A stretch of DNA of 64,000 nucleotides from Paenibacillus sp. FSL H8-0048. Its GTDB lineage: Bacteria > Bacillota > Bacilli > Paenibacillales > Paenibacillaceae. The notes below the pieces were generated by a model. That model saw only the letters and a list, made by a program, of their open reading frames with translations. It ran no database searches and had not been told where the DNA came from. Positions 55,672 through 64,000 of the stretch are shown here, piece after piece. Numbering within the stretch: the stretch's first letter is position 1; each line of letters opens with the position of its first letter. The stretch is taken from assembly GCF_038002825.1 (NCBI RefSeq), contig NZ_JBBODF010000001.1, positions 2,790,001 through 2,854,000 on the forward strand, written 5' to 3'. Made by a program: the position numbers and the translations under genes.

Positions 55672-58600
55672 ATGAGTAAGTTAAAACGTCTGCGCAGAAC
55701 CAAGAGGCAAGTTATAGCTACTTCCATTGCATTATCTGTTATTGCTTCGGGAGTCATTCCGTTTCAAACCGCTGATGCTTTAACGAGGGTTACTTCATCT
55801 AGTGGCACCGTATGGGAGATTCACGATGCTTTCGCTCCCAGCTTGGACACTGGAAGCTTGCGTACTGTTGGCGCTACACAGCTACAAGGCTTCGGTAATA
55901 TTTTTGTTAAAGTATCCTCGCCTACAGCTTCCCTGATGAATGGACAAATGATGCGCGGCTTTGACCTCAAGTACGATGGTGTTAACCGATTCACTTCCTC
56001 TCAATCTGTAAACCTCGGAAATGTCACCGTTACCCGTGATGTGTATGTGGACACTATCAATAATAGAACCAGATTCTTTGATACTTTCACCAATAAAAAT
56101 GATATAGCTGTAAAAGTAGATGTCTCCTTCGGCGGCTCCTTAGGCTATGGTACAGCGGCTAATGCTTCAGTCGTCAAGGCAACCTACTCCAATGATCTAG
56201 ATGTGACGACAGACGATTCATGGATTGTGGTCGACAGCAGTGCCAGAAACAATAAACCTCTGGGAATTGCAGTCGGGTCTCCACATCCATTTAATAATGG
56301 ATTAACGGCTCTCGGGAATCAGCAGCAGAATCCATTCACTACAGCTCTCGCCAAGTCCGGTAATGAGGCGAATTTCTATGGCTTCATTAATACCTTGAGT
56401 CTTGAACCAGGCCAGTCGAAATCCCTGGTGAATTTTGTGCAAGTTGGAGAAGCTGGAGAAGCTGGACTGAACAACCTGATTGCCACGCTTAATGGATTTA
56501 ATCAGCAGCTGGATGTGTACGGCTTAACCCCTGCACAGATCCGCTCCATCAGCAACTGGGATATCTCAGGTATAGAGGGACTTAATACTGGAGATCACCT
56601 GTTCATTCCAGAGGCTCCTGCAGCACAAAGCTTCATCACTTCCTCCCCCTACGATGTTGTGAATAAATCCATTGCACAGATGCAGCAGGATATGATTAGC
56701 GGTACAACGACTTCTGTTCAAATAACGCAAGCGTATCTGGATCGAATCAAGGCGTACGATATGGGCCAACTCGGCTTCCATGCCTTCCTTCATGTGTCCG
56801 AAACTGCGCTGGCCCAAGCCAAAGCGGCTGACGATGCCCGTGCACAAGGCGCTAAGGGCGATCTGCTGGGAATTCCTATTGCGATAAAAGATATCTATGA
56901 CACCAAAGACATGCCGACTACAGGCGGCAGTAAAGCACTTGAAGGCTGGCGGCCGGAATCGGATGCCTTCCAGGTGAATAAGCTGCGGGAAGCCGGCGCG
57001 GTCATTATTGGTAAAGTGAATACTTCGGAGTTCGCGAACAGCGGAAGCTTCAGTGAAAGCGGCTGGATGCAGACATGGAATGCGCTCTATCCATCCAAAA
57101 CCTCTTTTGGCTCCAGCGGCGGATCAGCAGTATCGGTTGCAGCTGATTTCGCAGCGGCAGCTATGGGATCGCAGACAGGGGTATCTCTCTATGCACCTAC
57201 GACAGGCGCCAGCTTAAAGAGCTTCCGCGGAACAGACGGCATGGCGAGTACGACAGGTGTGCTGCCACTCACTTGGGGACAGGATTATGCGGGGCCTATC
57301 GCCAAAACCGTAACAGACCTGGCCATTATGCTGAACGCTACAACGGGTACGGACCCGCAGGATATTTTCACCGTAACTGCTGATGCAGATCATAAACGTC
57401 CGGAGAACTGGAAGGAATCGCTGGATGCCGGGGCATTGAAAGGAAAGAAAATCGGATATATCCCATCATCCTTCGTCTCCAGCTACGCAGATGACGATAC
57501 CGGACAAGCGGTAATGAATAAGTTCTCAGAGCTTCAGGCCGCAGGCGCAACAATGGTGGAGATGTCAACAATGCCAGCAGCCCCTACCCGTCCTCAGGGC
57601 ATTAACGGCTCTACCGAAGGCTGGGCACGTTACATTGAGCTTCATAAAGCCTTCCCTTACGCAGACGGAGCAAGTGTACTAGCTTCAGATAAGGTGCTTA
57701 TCTATAATCAGAGAGGATATACTGTACCTACGCGGATGACAGAACAGGCTGTACAGGATTACATCAAGTATAGAACAGACTATAAAGAAGTGATCAAAGG
57801 CTGGATGGACCAGAATGGCGTGGATGCCATTGTGTATGCAGGCTTCATCAGTGACGTCTACAACAATGACGCATCAGCCTCTCAATTAAGTTCGGACCGG
57901 GGCACAGGCGTATTAACGTCTAATGTCGGCCTCCCTACGGTAGTGGTTCCTGTAGGAACGAACGACAGCGGATATTCGATCTCCATGCAGCTTGTGGGCA
58001 GAGCGTGGGACGATGCCAAAGTTCTGGGTATGGGCTATGCGCTTGAGCAGCAAAGTCAAGCCAGACTGCTTACCGCTTTTGCTCCAGCACTGCCATACGT
58101 CCCAACCCCTACTACTCCTGATCCAACAGATAATGAACCAAGCAACCCAAGTCCTGGAGGAGGTACCGTTACTCCACCGGTAACGGCAACGCCTACACCA
58201 ACACCTACTGCTACACCGGCTCCTACAGCAACACCGGCACCAGCAGAAACAACAGCACCAACACCTGCGCCGGAAGTGGTCAGCTTCACCGATACACTGA
58301 ATCATTGGGCAAAGGCAAGCATTGACCTGCTGATCTCCAAAGGATTATTAACGGGTTATGCCGATGGCACCTTCCGTCCGAATACAGGTCTGACCCGTGC
58401 CGAAGCCATTAAGGTCATTACAACGCACATGGGACTTGACGGACAAGCAAGCAGCTTCACAGATGTATCTGGGGCACATTGGGCCAATAAGTATATCGGT
58501 GCAGCAGCCAGTGCCGGCCTGATGAACGGATACAGCGATGGCACCTTCCGCCCGAACGCGAAGATTAGCCGCAGTGAATTAGCAACACTAATTACCAGAG

Positions 58601-58797
58601 CATTTAAGTTGACAGGTACCGGAAGCACATCGTTCAAAGATGTTAGCAAAGAGGCCTGGTATTATAACTCTATTGATGCACTGGCATCCAATAAAATTAT
58701 TACAGGCTACGAAGACAGTACCTTTAAGCCTGCAAAAGACATTACCCGGGCAGAGTTCGCTACCATGGTGGCGAGATTGCTGGAGAGTGGGAAGTAA
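55672..58797 (+). CDS. Secreted amidase with three S-layer homology domains
   Basis: A 1041-residue surface protein. A signal peptide (about 1-36, cleavage after ADA) leads to a beta-rich domain (about 40-310) I do not recognise. An amidase-signature domain (about 325-815) follows with K406 in IPIAIKDIYD, cis-Ser S481 in FGSSGGSAV and nucleophile S505 in SQTGVSLY. A Pro/Thr linker precedes three SLH domains, each with a GYxDGTFRP-like motif (the last reads GYEDSTFKP), which anchor it to cell-wall polymers. The nucleophile block reads TGVS instead of the usual TGGS. Substrate unknown; a surface peptide or amide is likely. ATG 55672 follows AAAGGGAG. Confidence 0.9.
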   Translation: MSKLKRLRRTKRQVIATSIALSVIASGVIPFQTADALTRVTSSSGTVWEIHDAFAPSLDTGSLRTVGATQLQGFGNIFVKVSSPTASLMNGQMMRGFDLKYDGVNRFTSSQSVNLGNVTVTRDVYVDTINNRTRFFDTFTNKNDIAVKVDVSFGGSLGYGTAANASVVKATYSNDLDVTTDDSWIVVDSSARNNKPLGIAVGSPHPFNNGLTALGNQQQNPFTTALAKSGNEANFYGFINTLSLEPGQSKSLVNFVQVGEAGEAGLNNLIATLNGFNQQLDVYGLTPAQIRSISNWDISGIEGLNTGDHLFIPEAPAAQSFITSSPYDVVNKSIAQMQQDMISGTTTSVQITQAYLDRIKAYDMGQLGFHAFLHVSETALAQAKAADDARAQGAKGDLLGIPIAIKDIYDTKDMPTTGGSKALEGWRPESDAFQVNKLREAGAVIIGKVNTSEFANSGSFSESGWMQTWNALYPSKTSFGSSGGSAVSVAADFAAAAMGSQTGVSLYAPTTGASLKSFRGTDGMASTTGVLPLTWGQDYAGPIAKTVTDLAIMLNATTGTDPQDIFTVTADADHKRPENWKESLDAGALKGKKIGYIPSSFVSSYADDDTGQAVMNKFSELQAAGATMVEMSTMPAAPTRPQGINGSTEGWARYIELHKAFPYADGASVLASDKVLIYNQRGYTVPTRMTEQAVQDYIKYRTDYKEVIKGWMDQNGVDAIVYAGFISDVYNNDASASQLSSDRGTGVLTSNVGLPTVVVPVGTNDSGYSISMQLVGRAWDDAKVLGMGYALEQQSQARLLTAFAPALPYVPTPTTPDPTDNEPSNPSPGGGTVTPPVTATPTPTPTATPAPTATPAPAETTAPTPAPEVVSFTDTLNHWAKASIDLLISKGLLTGYADGTFRPNTGLTRAEAIKVITTHMGLDGQASSFTDVSGAHWANKYIGAAASAGLMNGYSDGTFRPNAKISRSELATLITRAFKLTGTGSTSFKDVSKEAWYYNSIDALASNKIITGYEDSTFKPAKDITRAEFATMVARLLESGK

Positions 58798-58813
58798 GGG
58801 GAGTTAAAAGTGT

Positions 58814-58851
58814 AAATTAAAGGCCATCCCTTTCGGGGTGGCCTTTAATTT
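58814..58851. terminator. Terminator after the SLH amidase
   Basis: AAATTAAAGGCCATCCC (58814-58830) pairs with GGGGTGGCCTTTAATTT (58835-58851) around TTTC, with one G-T pair. It separates convergent genes and can act on both strands. Confidence 0.9.
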
Positions 58852-58889
58852 GATCTAAAAAACTGTGGTGAACCCTATTCGCTTAATTC

Positions 58890-59945
58890 TTATACAATTA
58901 CAAAACGCATATTTTTAATGCTTTCACGTTCTAAGAGGATGATCCTTTGAAGATTTTCTTTAAGTATAGATATATTATTGCTGTTTTTCTTCAGCCTGCA
59001 TTTGAGAGTAGAGTTTTTGAATACTTCCCATTCGTTACTCAAATTCCTGCAAAGTTCTGCAAGTTCTAATATACTCTTATTACTATAACCTTCAGAAGCA
59101 TATAAATGATTGAAAATCGACTCATTTTTTTTATGATTTTGTATGAAAGATGTTGTTCTAAGCGCAAATATGCTTTCATCATTCCATGTGGAGGTTATCT
59201 CTTCAAATTCATTAAAATAATCTTCCAATGCACTTATACCTAATTGGTAGTACAGATCAACCTCGCCATTATATACAATCTCATCCCTCGCTATATTATT
59301 CCTAATATCCAATAAGATAGATTTAGAATAATCTGTTTTATAATCATTAACCTTTTGTTCATTCAAAGATACAGTCATAAAGCGTACATTTTGTCCTGAA
59401 TCAATTAAGTACTTAGTCGATCTATAAATAACTTCAAAGTTAATATTATAGTAATGCATTTGACCAGGTGATAAACAATCCTCAATTGCTTCGTAATTAT
59501 TATCTAATTCATACATATCAGAAATATTATGAATAAAAATCGGATGGATAAAGTGGATTTTATTGGACTCCCTCCCATCGGGATAAAAGAAACGATCAAT
59601 ACTTAAGAAAATAAACTTCTGCTGAGATAATGTATCCCGAATTAGTTCATTAAGACTGTCTATATCAGATGACGTAATATCAATCTCTGTAATATCAAAA
59701 AAGGAGTATAAAATCTCATTGGTATATACAACCTTAGGTAAAAATAATCCTTGTTCTAATAAGCTCTTGTAAGTTTCCTGAGAATCGAATTTTTGTAAAG
59801 TAAGTTTTTTCCAATATTGAGACTTAAATGTGAAGGGTAATGTGCTTAAAGAATCATTGTAGCTGATAAGAATTGACATCAGATTATTTTTGACACAGTC
59901 TAACCATAGAGAGTTATACGGAAGTAATTTACTAGCCTGAGACAC
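58890..59945 (-). CDS. BtrH-like papain-fold candidate, second gene of the pair
   Basis: A 351-residue soluble protein from an AT-rich stretch. The N-terminus has LWLDCVKNNLMSILISYN, with a Cys where a catalytic Cys would lie, and a middle segment FIFLSIDRFFYPDGRESN followed by HFIHPIFIHNISD. This layout resembles the BtrH N-terminal domain family (papain-like acyltransferase/peptidase relatives from natural product clusters), but similarity is weak. The C-terminal third is helical. I chose GTG 59945 (AGAGGTG 6 nt upstream); a GTG three codons earlier is possible. It follows its paralogue by 17 nt. Function unknown. Confidence 0.6.
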   Translation of the reverse strand: MSQASKLLPYNSLWLDCVKNNLMSILISYNDSLSTLPFTFKSQYWKKLTLQKFDSQETYKSLLEQGLFLPKVVYTNEILYSFFDITEIDITSSDIDSLNELIRDTLSQQKFIFLSIDRFFYPDGRESNKIHFIHPIFIHNISDMYELDNNYEAIEDCLSPGQMHYYNINFEVIYRSTKYLIDSGQNVRFMTVSLNEQKVNDYKTDYSKSILLDIRNNIARDEIVYNGEVDLYYQLGISALEDYFNEFEEITSTWNDESIFALRTTSFIQNHKKNESIFNHLYASEGYSNKSILELAELCRNLSNEWEVFKNSTLKCRLKKNSNNISILKENLQRIILLERESIKNMRFVIV

Positions 59946-59962
59946 ATTTTTCACCTCTTTAA

Positions 59963-61000
59963 TTATGGTAGATCCTTTTGATTCCCAGGACTCGATTCAA
60001 CTTCGATAAGCTGCAAGAACCTGTCTAAATAATCTAATTCCATTAAATATACCCGCTCAAGAATTTCAATAATTTTAGTTATATTTTTTTTATCATTAGT
60101 TAATTGCAATCTCATATTTAAGTTAACTGCAATTTGCAAATCATTTATTATAATTTTCAAACAATTAATTATTCTTGTCTGTTCTTCTCCTATATTTCCC
60201 AGGATAGATTCCACACGAGTTTTCATAATTCTTTTGTGTTCAAGCAAGACATATAAGTTTTTCGTCAATAACTGTATATTGTCGTTTTGAATCGCTAATT
60301 GATAATACTTTATTAGTACACGGTATATTGATATGCCAAAATAAGTATCACAATTCGAATAATAATCCTTAACAAAATTCTTTTGTGTGTTTATCGAAGT
60401 TGTATATTCATTAATCAGACAAATCAATAAATCCTTATTTAAAGAATGTTCAACTGAATTAGGTTTTAACATGAATATTTTTTTGAGATATTCATCATCA
60501 TTATGCTCGAAATAATCTGATAATTTATCATAAGATTCACTCAATTGAGAATAACTTATCAAGTTAAACGATAGTTTATTATTATGGTCATAGCCTGCTA
60601 TATTAAAAGTACAATCCTCCTCATTATAACCATGTATCATAACTCCATGTCCGAACTTCCGCTTCATATAAGATGAAGTAAATGGAAGATAGAACTCATC
60701 AACATGTAGAAAAATATAAAATCCCTTTTCAATATTTTTTATTACAAAATCTATAATGTTTTCACTCATCTCATTTCTTTTAAGTAAATAACTGCTCTCT
60801 TTCAATTGTGAAAAAGATAAAAAATCATCTTCGCAATAGTCAAGTACGACAACCTCATTTTTGTATTCGTCAATTTTCAATTGAAAGTACCTATCCAATA
60901 TAATCCATTCTATGGGGTTACCAACTTCTAAAATTGACATTATATATGAATGGTGGGGCAAGGAATCTATTCTCGAATGAACAAGAGGGAGCAGCTTCAT
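59963..61000 (-). CDS. BtrH-like papain-fold candidate, first gene of the pair
   Basis: A 345-residue soluble protein. It begins MKLLPLVHSRIDSLPHHSYI, followed by a segment FYIFLHVDEFYLPFTSSYM and KFGHGVMIHGYNEEDCTFNI, which fits the BtrH_N pattern (a D-x-x-x-LP strand, then an H-G turn and a GYD/N strand). Unlike its neighbour it has no Cys at the expected nucleophile position. The C-terminal half is long amphipathic helices. ATG 61000 has TGGAGG 8 nt upstream; an ATG at 61015 overlaps that site. The pair shares layout and probably arose by duplication. AT-rich composition suggests transfer. Confidence 0.6.
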   Translation of the reverse strand: MKLLPLVHSRIDSLPHHSYIMSILEVGNPIEWIILDRYFQLKIDEYKNEVVVLDYCEDDFLSFSQLKESSYLLKRNEMSENIIDFVIKNIEKGFYIFLHVDEFYLPFTSSYMKRKFGHGVMIHGYNEEDCTFNIAGYDHNNKLSFNLISYSQLSESYDKLSDYFEHNDDEYLKKIFMLKPNSVEHSLNKDLLICLINEYTTSINTQKNFVKDYYSNCDTYFGISIYRVLIKYYQLAIQNDNIQLLTKNLYVLLEHKRIMKTRVESILGNIGEEQTRIINCLKIIINDLQIAVNLNMRLQLTNDKKNITKIIEILERVYLMELDYLDRFLQLIEVESSPGNQKDLP

Positions 61001-61029
61001 ATTGTGGACCTCCATAGTTATTTAGCATC

Positions 61030-61059
61030 AAAAAAAAGCCAACCGAATGCCGGATGACT
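61030..61059 (-). terminator. Hairpin with T run upstream of the BtrH-like pair
   Basis: Reading leftward, AGTCATCCG and CGGTTGGCT form a 9-position stem with one G-T pair and one mismatch around GCATT, followed by eight T. It could end the zinc-ribbon transcript or, because it lies only about 30 nt before the next start codon, act as a leader attenuator of the BtrH-like pair. Confidence 0.7.
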
Positions 61060-61178
61060 CATCATAAAATCATATGTAAATGTAAATTAGTTAGATTGTT
61101 GTATCTGATCCTCTTCAGAATTTATTGATCCACAGAGGACCAGACAATGATGATGCACTTGCAGTTCAAATAAAAGTC

Positions 61179-61445
61179 TTATTTTCCACTAGACACAAGG
61201 CTTTCCTTGATCTTAAAAAACTCTTTTTCATGGTGTCTTCGGAATGCCAATGTTTTAGTGTCAACTGCTTTAGCAATTCTTTCAGCGGTCGCACCTTTAC
61301 AATTTTTACATACTTTAAGTTGCTTACCTTCTGAATTACTCACAGTATATAGAACTTTAATTCTTGTTGAAAGACATACCGGGCATACACCGCGACCTCT
61401 GGAAGGCACCTTCAAAAGTCCCTTACCCCTTGTTGTTTTTGCCAA
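61179..61445 (-). CDS. Small basic zinc-ribbon protein
   Basis: An 88-residue basic protein. It starts AKTTRGKGLLKVPSRGRG, then carries two Cys pairs, CPVC and CKNC, 27 residues apart (a zinc ribbon), and a helical C-terminus with RRHHEKEF. I do not recognise the family; the composition suggests binding to nucleic acid or the ribosome. The likely start is TTG at 61445 with AGAGGAG 7 nt upstream; an in-frame TTG at 61463 is upstream of the site. A good promoter precedes it. Confidence 0.65.
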   Translation of the reverse strand: MAKTTRGKGLLKVPSRGRGVCPVCLSTRIKVLYTVSNSEGKQLKVCKNCKGATAERIAKAVDTKTLAFRRHHEKEFFKIKESLVSSGK

Positions 61446-61483
61446 ACAAATTACTCCTCTCAAGATGAAAATATTTACATCTA

Positions 61484-61513
61484 ACTATACCAAATTCCCC
61501 CACTCGATGTCAA
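61484..61513 (-). promoter_or_regulatory. Sigma-A type promoter of the zinc-ribbon gene
   Basis: Reading leftward, TTGACA (61508-61513) and TATAGT (61484-61489) are separated by 18 nt. Transcription would start about 30 nt before the TTG start codon. Confidence 0.7.
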
Positions 61514-61587
61514 GTTTTAGGATTTGTTACATTTAGTTTCTTTAATTTAAAATTTTATATTTACAATTTTTATAGCATATTGGGCTG

Positions 61588-62715
61588 CTATCGAGTCAAA
61601 TGAAGTCCTTTTCGATCGTAGCACAATATTTGTATGGCATTTCTTATCTTGCTCTGTTCCTTCATTTTTATACCTTGGGGATAACTGTTAATATTCTCTC
61701 CCACAATGTCCAGAACCCATTCATGCAGTAACCGGTTGATTATATGGCTTCCATTTACACTGTTTGTCAACAGGGCTATTCCAGCTCCCTGCTCTGGAAA
61801 GACCGCAAAAGAGCTGTTGAATCCGATATTGGTTCCGTGATGAAAAAGCATTTTCCTATTTTGCGGAAAGGTTACTATATGATACCCCAAGCCATAATTA
61901 ACTTTGCGGAAAATTCTTGTCCGCAGTTTGGTTTGAGACTCCGGAGATAAAAAGCCCGAGGTATCCGTGTCCTTCATATGAGCGCCTAAAAACCTGGAGA
62001 GATCGTTAATCGAGCTGTACATACCGGCAGCAGCATGCTCTGCATAATACCTTTTCGGCATAACGAATCCATATGCGCCGAATGCTTGCGATATTCTGGG
62101 CTCTACCCGTTCGGTAATGAGAAATGTGCTCTCCTGCATTCCTAAGGGTTCAAAAACGTTCTTCTTCATATAATTATCAAACTTCATTCCTGTTACTTCC
62201 TCAATAACATGCTGCACTAAGCTATATCCGCCACCAGAATATTTAAAGCCCTGTTGAGGCTCATAAATAACTTTAAGTCCATTCTCCCGTTCAAAAGTCC
62301 GTGTACGCAGCAAATCAGTATTCACCTGAACCTCCGGATAACCGAGGTAACCGGAGATATTCATCCCGCCCGTATGGCTCAAGAGTGACTGAAGGGTGAT
62401 TTTACTGTGATCAAAGCTGGATGAGGGCAGCTTCCATTTATGCAAATAAGTATCGACCGGAGCCTCCAAATCCAGAATTTTTTCTTCAACCAATTTCATA
62501 ACTCCCCAGGCCGTCAAGGTTTTCGAGATGGAACCCAACTGAAACACAGAATTCACTCCGGTTGCCATACGCCTTTGATGATCTGTGAAGCCATATCCCT
62601 CTAAATGCACCCTTTTGCCATTGTGCCAAAGAGCGAGTGCCACACCAGGAATTTTATTCTTTTTCATTAGTACTGCAATACTTTCCTTCAGAGCTTCTTT
62701 ATTAGCCGCCTTCAT
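61588..62715 (-). CDS. Serine hydrolase of the beta-lactamase/class C family
   Basis: A 375-residue protein. The nucleophile motif is LGSISKTL (S-x-x-K), the second motif region reads KYSGGGYSLV (a Tyr at the YxN position but no Asn), and FHHGTNIGF stands for the KTG-like block. This is the PF00144 family: esterases, D-amino-acid peptidases and penicillin-binding relatives. No signal peptide or membrane helix is seen, so it appears cytoplasmic, unlike secreted beta-lactamases. It begins 2 nt after the ABC exporter stop, so it is co-transcribed and may act on the exported compound. Confidence 0.82.
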   Translation of the reverse strand: MKAANKEALKESIAVLMKKNKIPGVALALWHNGKRVHLEGYGFTDHQRRMATGVNSVFQLGSISKTLTAWGVMKLVEEKILDLEAPVDTYLHKWKLPSSSFDHSKITLQSLLSHTGGMNISGYLGYPEVQVNTDLLRTRTFERENGLKVIYEPQQGFKYSGGGYSLVQHVIEEVTGMKFDNYMKKNVFEPLGMQESTFLITERVEPRISQAFGAYGFVMPKRYYAEHAAAGMYSSINDLSRFLGAHMKDTDTSGFLSPESQTKLRTRIFRKVNYGLGYHIVTFPQNRKMLFHHGTNIGFNSSFAVFPEQGAGIALLTNSVNGSHIINRLLHEWVLDIVGENINSYPQGIKMKEQSKIRNAIQILCYDRKGLHLTR

Positions 62716-62716
62716 C

Positions 62717-64000
62717 CTATAATCTCTCCAGTTTGCCTTGCCTTAATGTGAAAACATGTGAGAATCCGGTATATGCTGTAGGACGATGTGAAATCATCAG
62801 TACAGTTTGCTTGCCCATCAACTTGTTCAGCGATTGGATAATTCGTTTCTCCGTCTCGAAATCCAGCGCCGAGGTAGCTTCATCCAATAGCAGTACAGGC
62901 GCCTTTTTAATGAAGGCTCTGGCGAGAGCAATCCGCTGCCTTTGCCCTCCGGATAAGTTAGTGCTGTTTTCACTGATTATCGTGCTGTATCCTTCCGGCA
63001 GCTCCATAATGAACTCATGAGCACACGCGCTTTCAGCGGCAGCGGCGATTTCTTCATCACTGGCCTCTGGTTTGCCGAATCGGATATTCTCTGCAATACT
63101 CCCTTCAAACAAAAAGCTGTTCTGCGGTACATATGCGATATTGCTTCTCCAGAGCTCTAAATCGGACTGCGCTAGCCGTTGTCCTGCGACAGAAATATCA
63201 CCCTTCAATGGTTCATAGAAACCCATCAGCAATTTTATTACAGTACTCTTGCCCTCTCCACTGGGTCCAATCAATGCGGCAAGCTCTCCTTGCTCAACAG
63301 ACAGACTCGCTTGATCCAGCACTTTGTTACCGTTTCTGTGTGTGAAGACTACATCATCCAGTTTTATGCCTCTTTTTTCATTCACCGTCTGGTGAAGACT
63401 GCCGGTTCCATCCGCTACTTCAGTGCCACTCTTCTCCGTGCGCTCTTCCATTAATTCCAGCACCCGGTCTACTGCCGGTTCAGATGCCTTAAAATCCATC
63501 ATAAATCTGCCGATATTATTCAGCATAAAGTTGACTCCGTAAAGCAGTTGTCCAATAGCCAGCAGTTCTCCAAGCTGTGATTTCCCATCCAATAGAAGTA
63601 AGCAGCCGATAACTATAAGAGAGACTTGGACAATCCAGCTAAATATATAATTTGTGCTGTCCAACAACGCATATCTGAAATTATTATCCAGAGCTGCACT
63701 AGTAGCCATCCGGTTATTCTCCGAGTATTCCCGGACCATCCATTTTTTCATCTGGTACATTTTTATGGTGCTGGCTCCATTGATTGTATCGGTCATTTTC
63801 TCCGTCATATTCCCCATATGCTGCTGCAATCGGCTTGCCGTTGCATGAACCCCTTGCGACATCCGGCTGTTCAACCACGATAATATGACTCCAAAAAAGG
63901 AAAAGACCAGGGCATATCGCCAGTTCAGAATCAGCATGACGGTTAAAGATCCCAAGCCGAACACAAGGGCATAGATCAAAGAATATAGACTGCTGGTAAA
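62717..64000 (-). CDS. ABC exporter half-transporter (cut by right edge)
   Basis: 428 codons are visible; the N-terminus lies beyond the right edge, since the frame is open from 64000. The remaining membrane part has about four helices (such as LIYALVFGLGSLTVMLILNW and QVSLIVIGCLLLL). The ATPase domain has Walker A GPSGEGKST, the signature NLSGGQRQRIALARA, Walker B VLLLDEATSALD and the switch His in ISHRPTAY. It is a type IV (MsbA/lipid A-like or peptide) exporter. It is translationally linked to the serine hydrolase downstream. Confidence 0.92.
   Translation of the reverse strand, partial: FTSSLYSLIYALVFGLGSLTVMLILNWRYALVFSFFGVILSWLNSRMSQGVHATASRLQQHMGNMTEKMTDTINGASTIKMYQMKKWMVREYSENNRMATSAALDNNFRYALLDSTNYIFSWIVQVSLIVIGCLLLLDGKSQLGELLAIGQLLYGVNFMLNNIGRFMMDFKASEPAVDRVLELMEERTEKSGTEVADGTGSLHQTVNEKRGIKLDDVVFTHRNGNKVLDQASLSVEQGELAALIGPSGEGKSTVIKLLMGFYEPLKGDISVAGQRLAQSDLELWRSNIAYVPQNSFLFEGSIAENIRFGKPEASDEEIAAAAESACAHEFIMELPEGYSTIISENSTNLSGGQRQRIALARAFIKKAPVLLLDEATSALDFETEKRIIQSLNKLMGKQTVLMISHRPTAYTGFSHVFTLRQGKLERL

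Noticed and set aside
61020-61070. 15-codon leftward mini-frame reading MMSHPAFGWLFFDAK
   Set aside because: It overlaps the terminator hairpin and T run and has no ribosome site, so it is more likely a by-product than a peptide gene.

Overview
The window looks like chromosomal DNA of a Paenibacillus-type Firmicute. The signs are strong AGGAGG-like ribosome sites, Staphylococcus/Bacillus-type NreABC and NsrR regulators, LplABC-like sugar transporters with a membrane-anchored AraC regulator, SLH surface domains, and many glycosidases paired with AraC or LacI regulators. Most of the window is moderately GC-rich; about 58.9-61.6 kb is clearly AT-rich. No rRNA, tRNA, transposase or CRISPR array was seen. 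All assignments come from reading the sequence; no database search was run.

Region 1 (1-11.4 kb) is a nitrate respiration and nitric oxide defence block. narGHJI runs leftward into nreABC (nitrate/oxygen sensing) and then into a hemerythrin-like gene cut by the left edge. A second hemerythrin-like gene, nsrR and hmp lie beyond narG. The narG upstream region holds a cluster of GC-rich palindromes, and hmp carries a near-consensus NsrR operator.

Region 2 (11.4-25 kb) is a glycoside-use region. An operon of a mutarotase-like/TPR fusion, a GH2 enzyme and a clan GH-A enzyme is divergent from an AraC regulator. A Gfo/Idh/MocA oxidoreductase and a DUF5060-type glycosidase are divergent from a LacI regulator whose upstream region has phased repeats. 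A small protein-kinase-like gene and a DUF488 gene are also here.

Region 3 (25-36 kb) holds a 1902-residue cytoplasmic hybrid kinase with a long tandem HAMP array, co-transcribed with a REC-histidine kinase. It also has a cysteine-rich unknown protein and a DinG/XPD-like helicase whose real start may be non-canonical.

Region 4 (35.9-46.2 kb) is mixed: a CE2-like esterase divergent from an AraC regulator, a GH27 enzyme, a YahK-type alcohol dehydrogenase divergent from its MerR regulator with a textbook 19-bp-spacer promoter, a small charged protein, an orphan SbnB-like dehydrogenase, and a response regulator/kinase/BcrAB-like ABC module.

Region 5 (46.2-54.3 kb) is a mannoside-type uptake and phosphorolysis operon: an AraC-type membrane sensor, two permeases, a lipoprotein, a DUF1861 protein and a GH130 phosphorylase. 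Region 6 (54.3-58.8 kb) has an inverted-repeat-bounded intergenic element, a small membrane protein and a secreted amidase with three SLH domains.

Region 7 (58.9-64 kb) is the most obscure: two linked papain-like/BtrH-type proteins, a zinc-ribbon protein, a serine hydrolase, and an ABC exporter running off the right edge. It is the best candidate here for an undescribed, possibly acquired, peptide or natural-product system.
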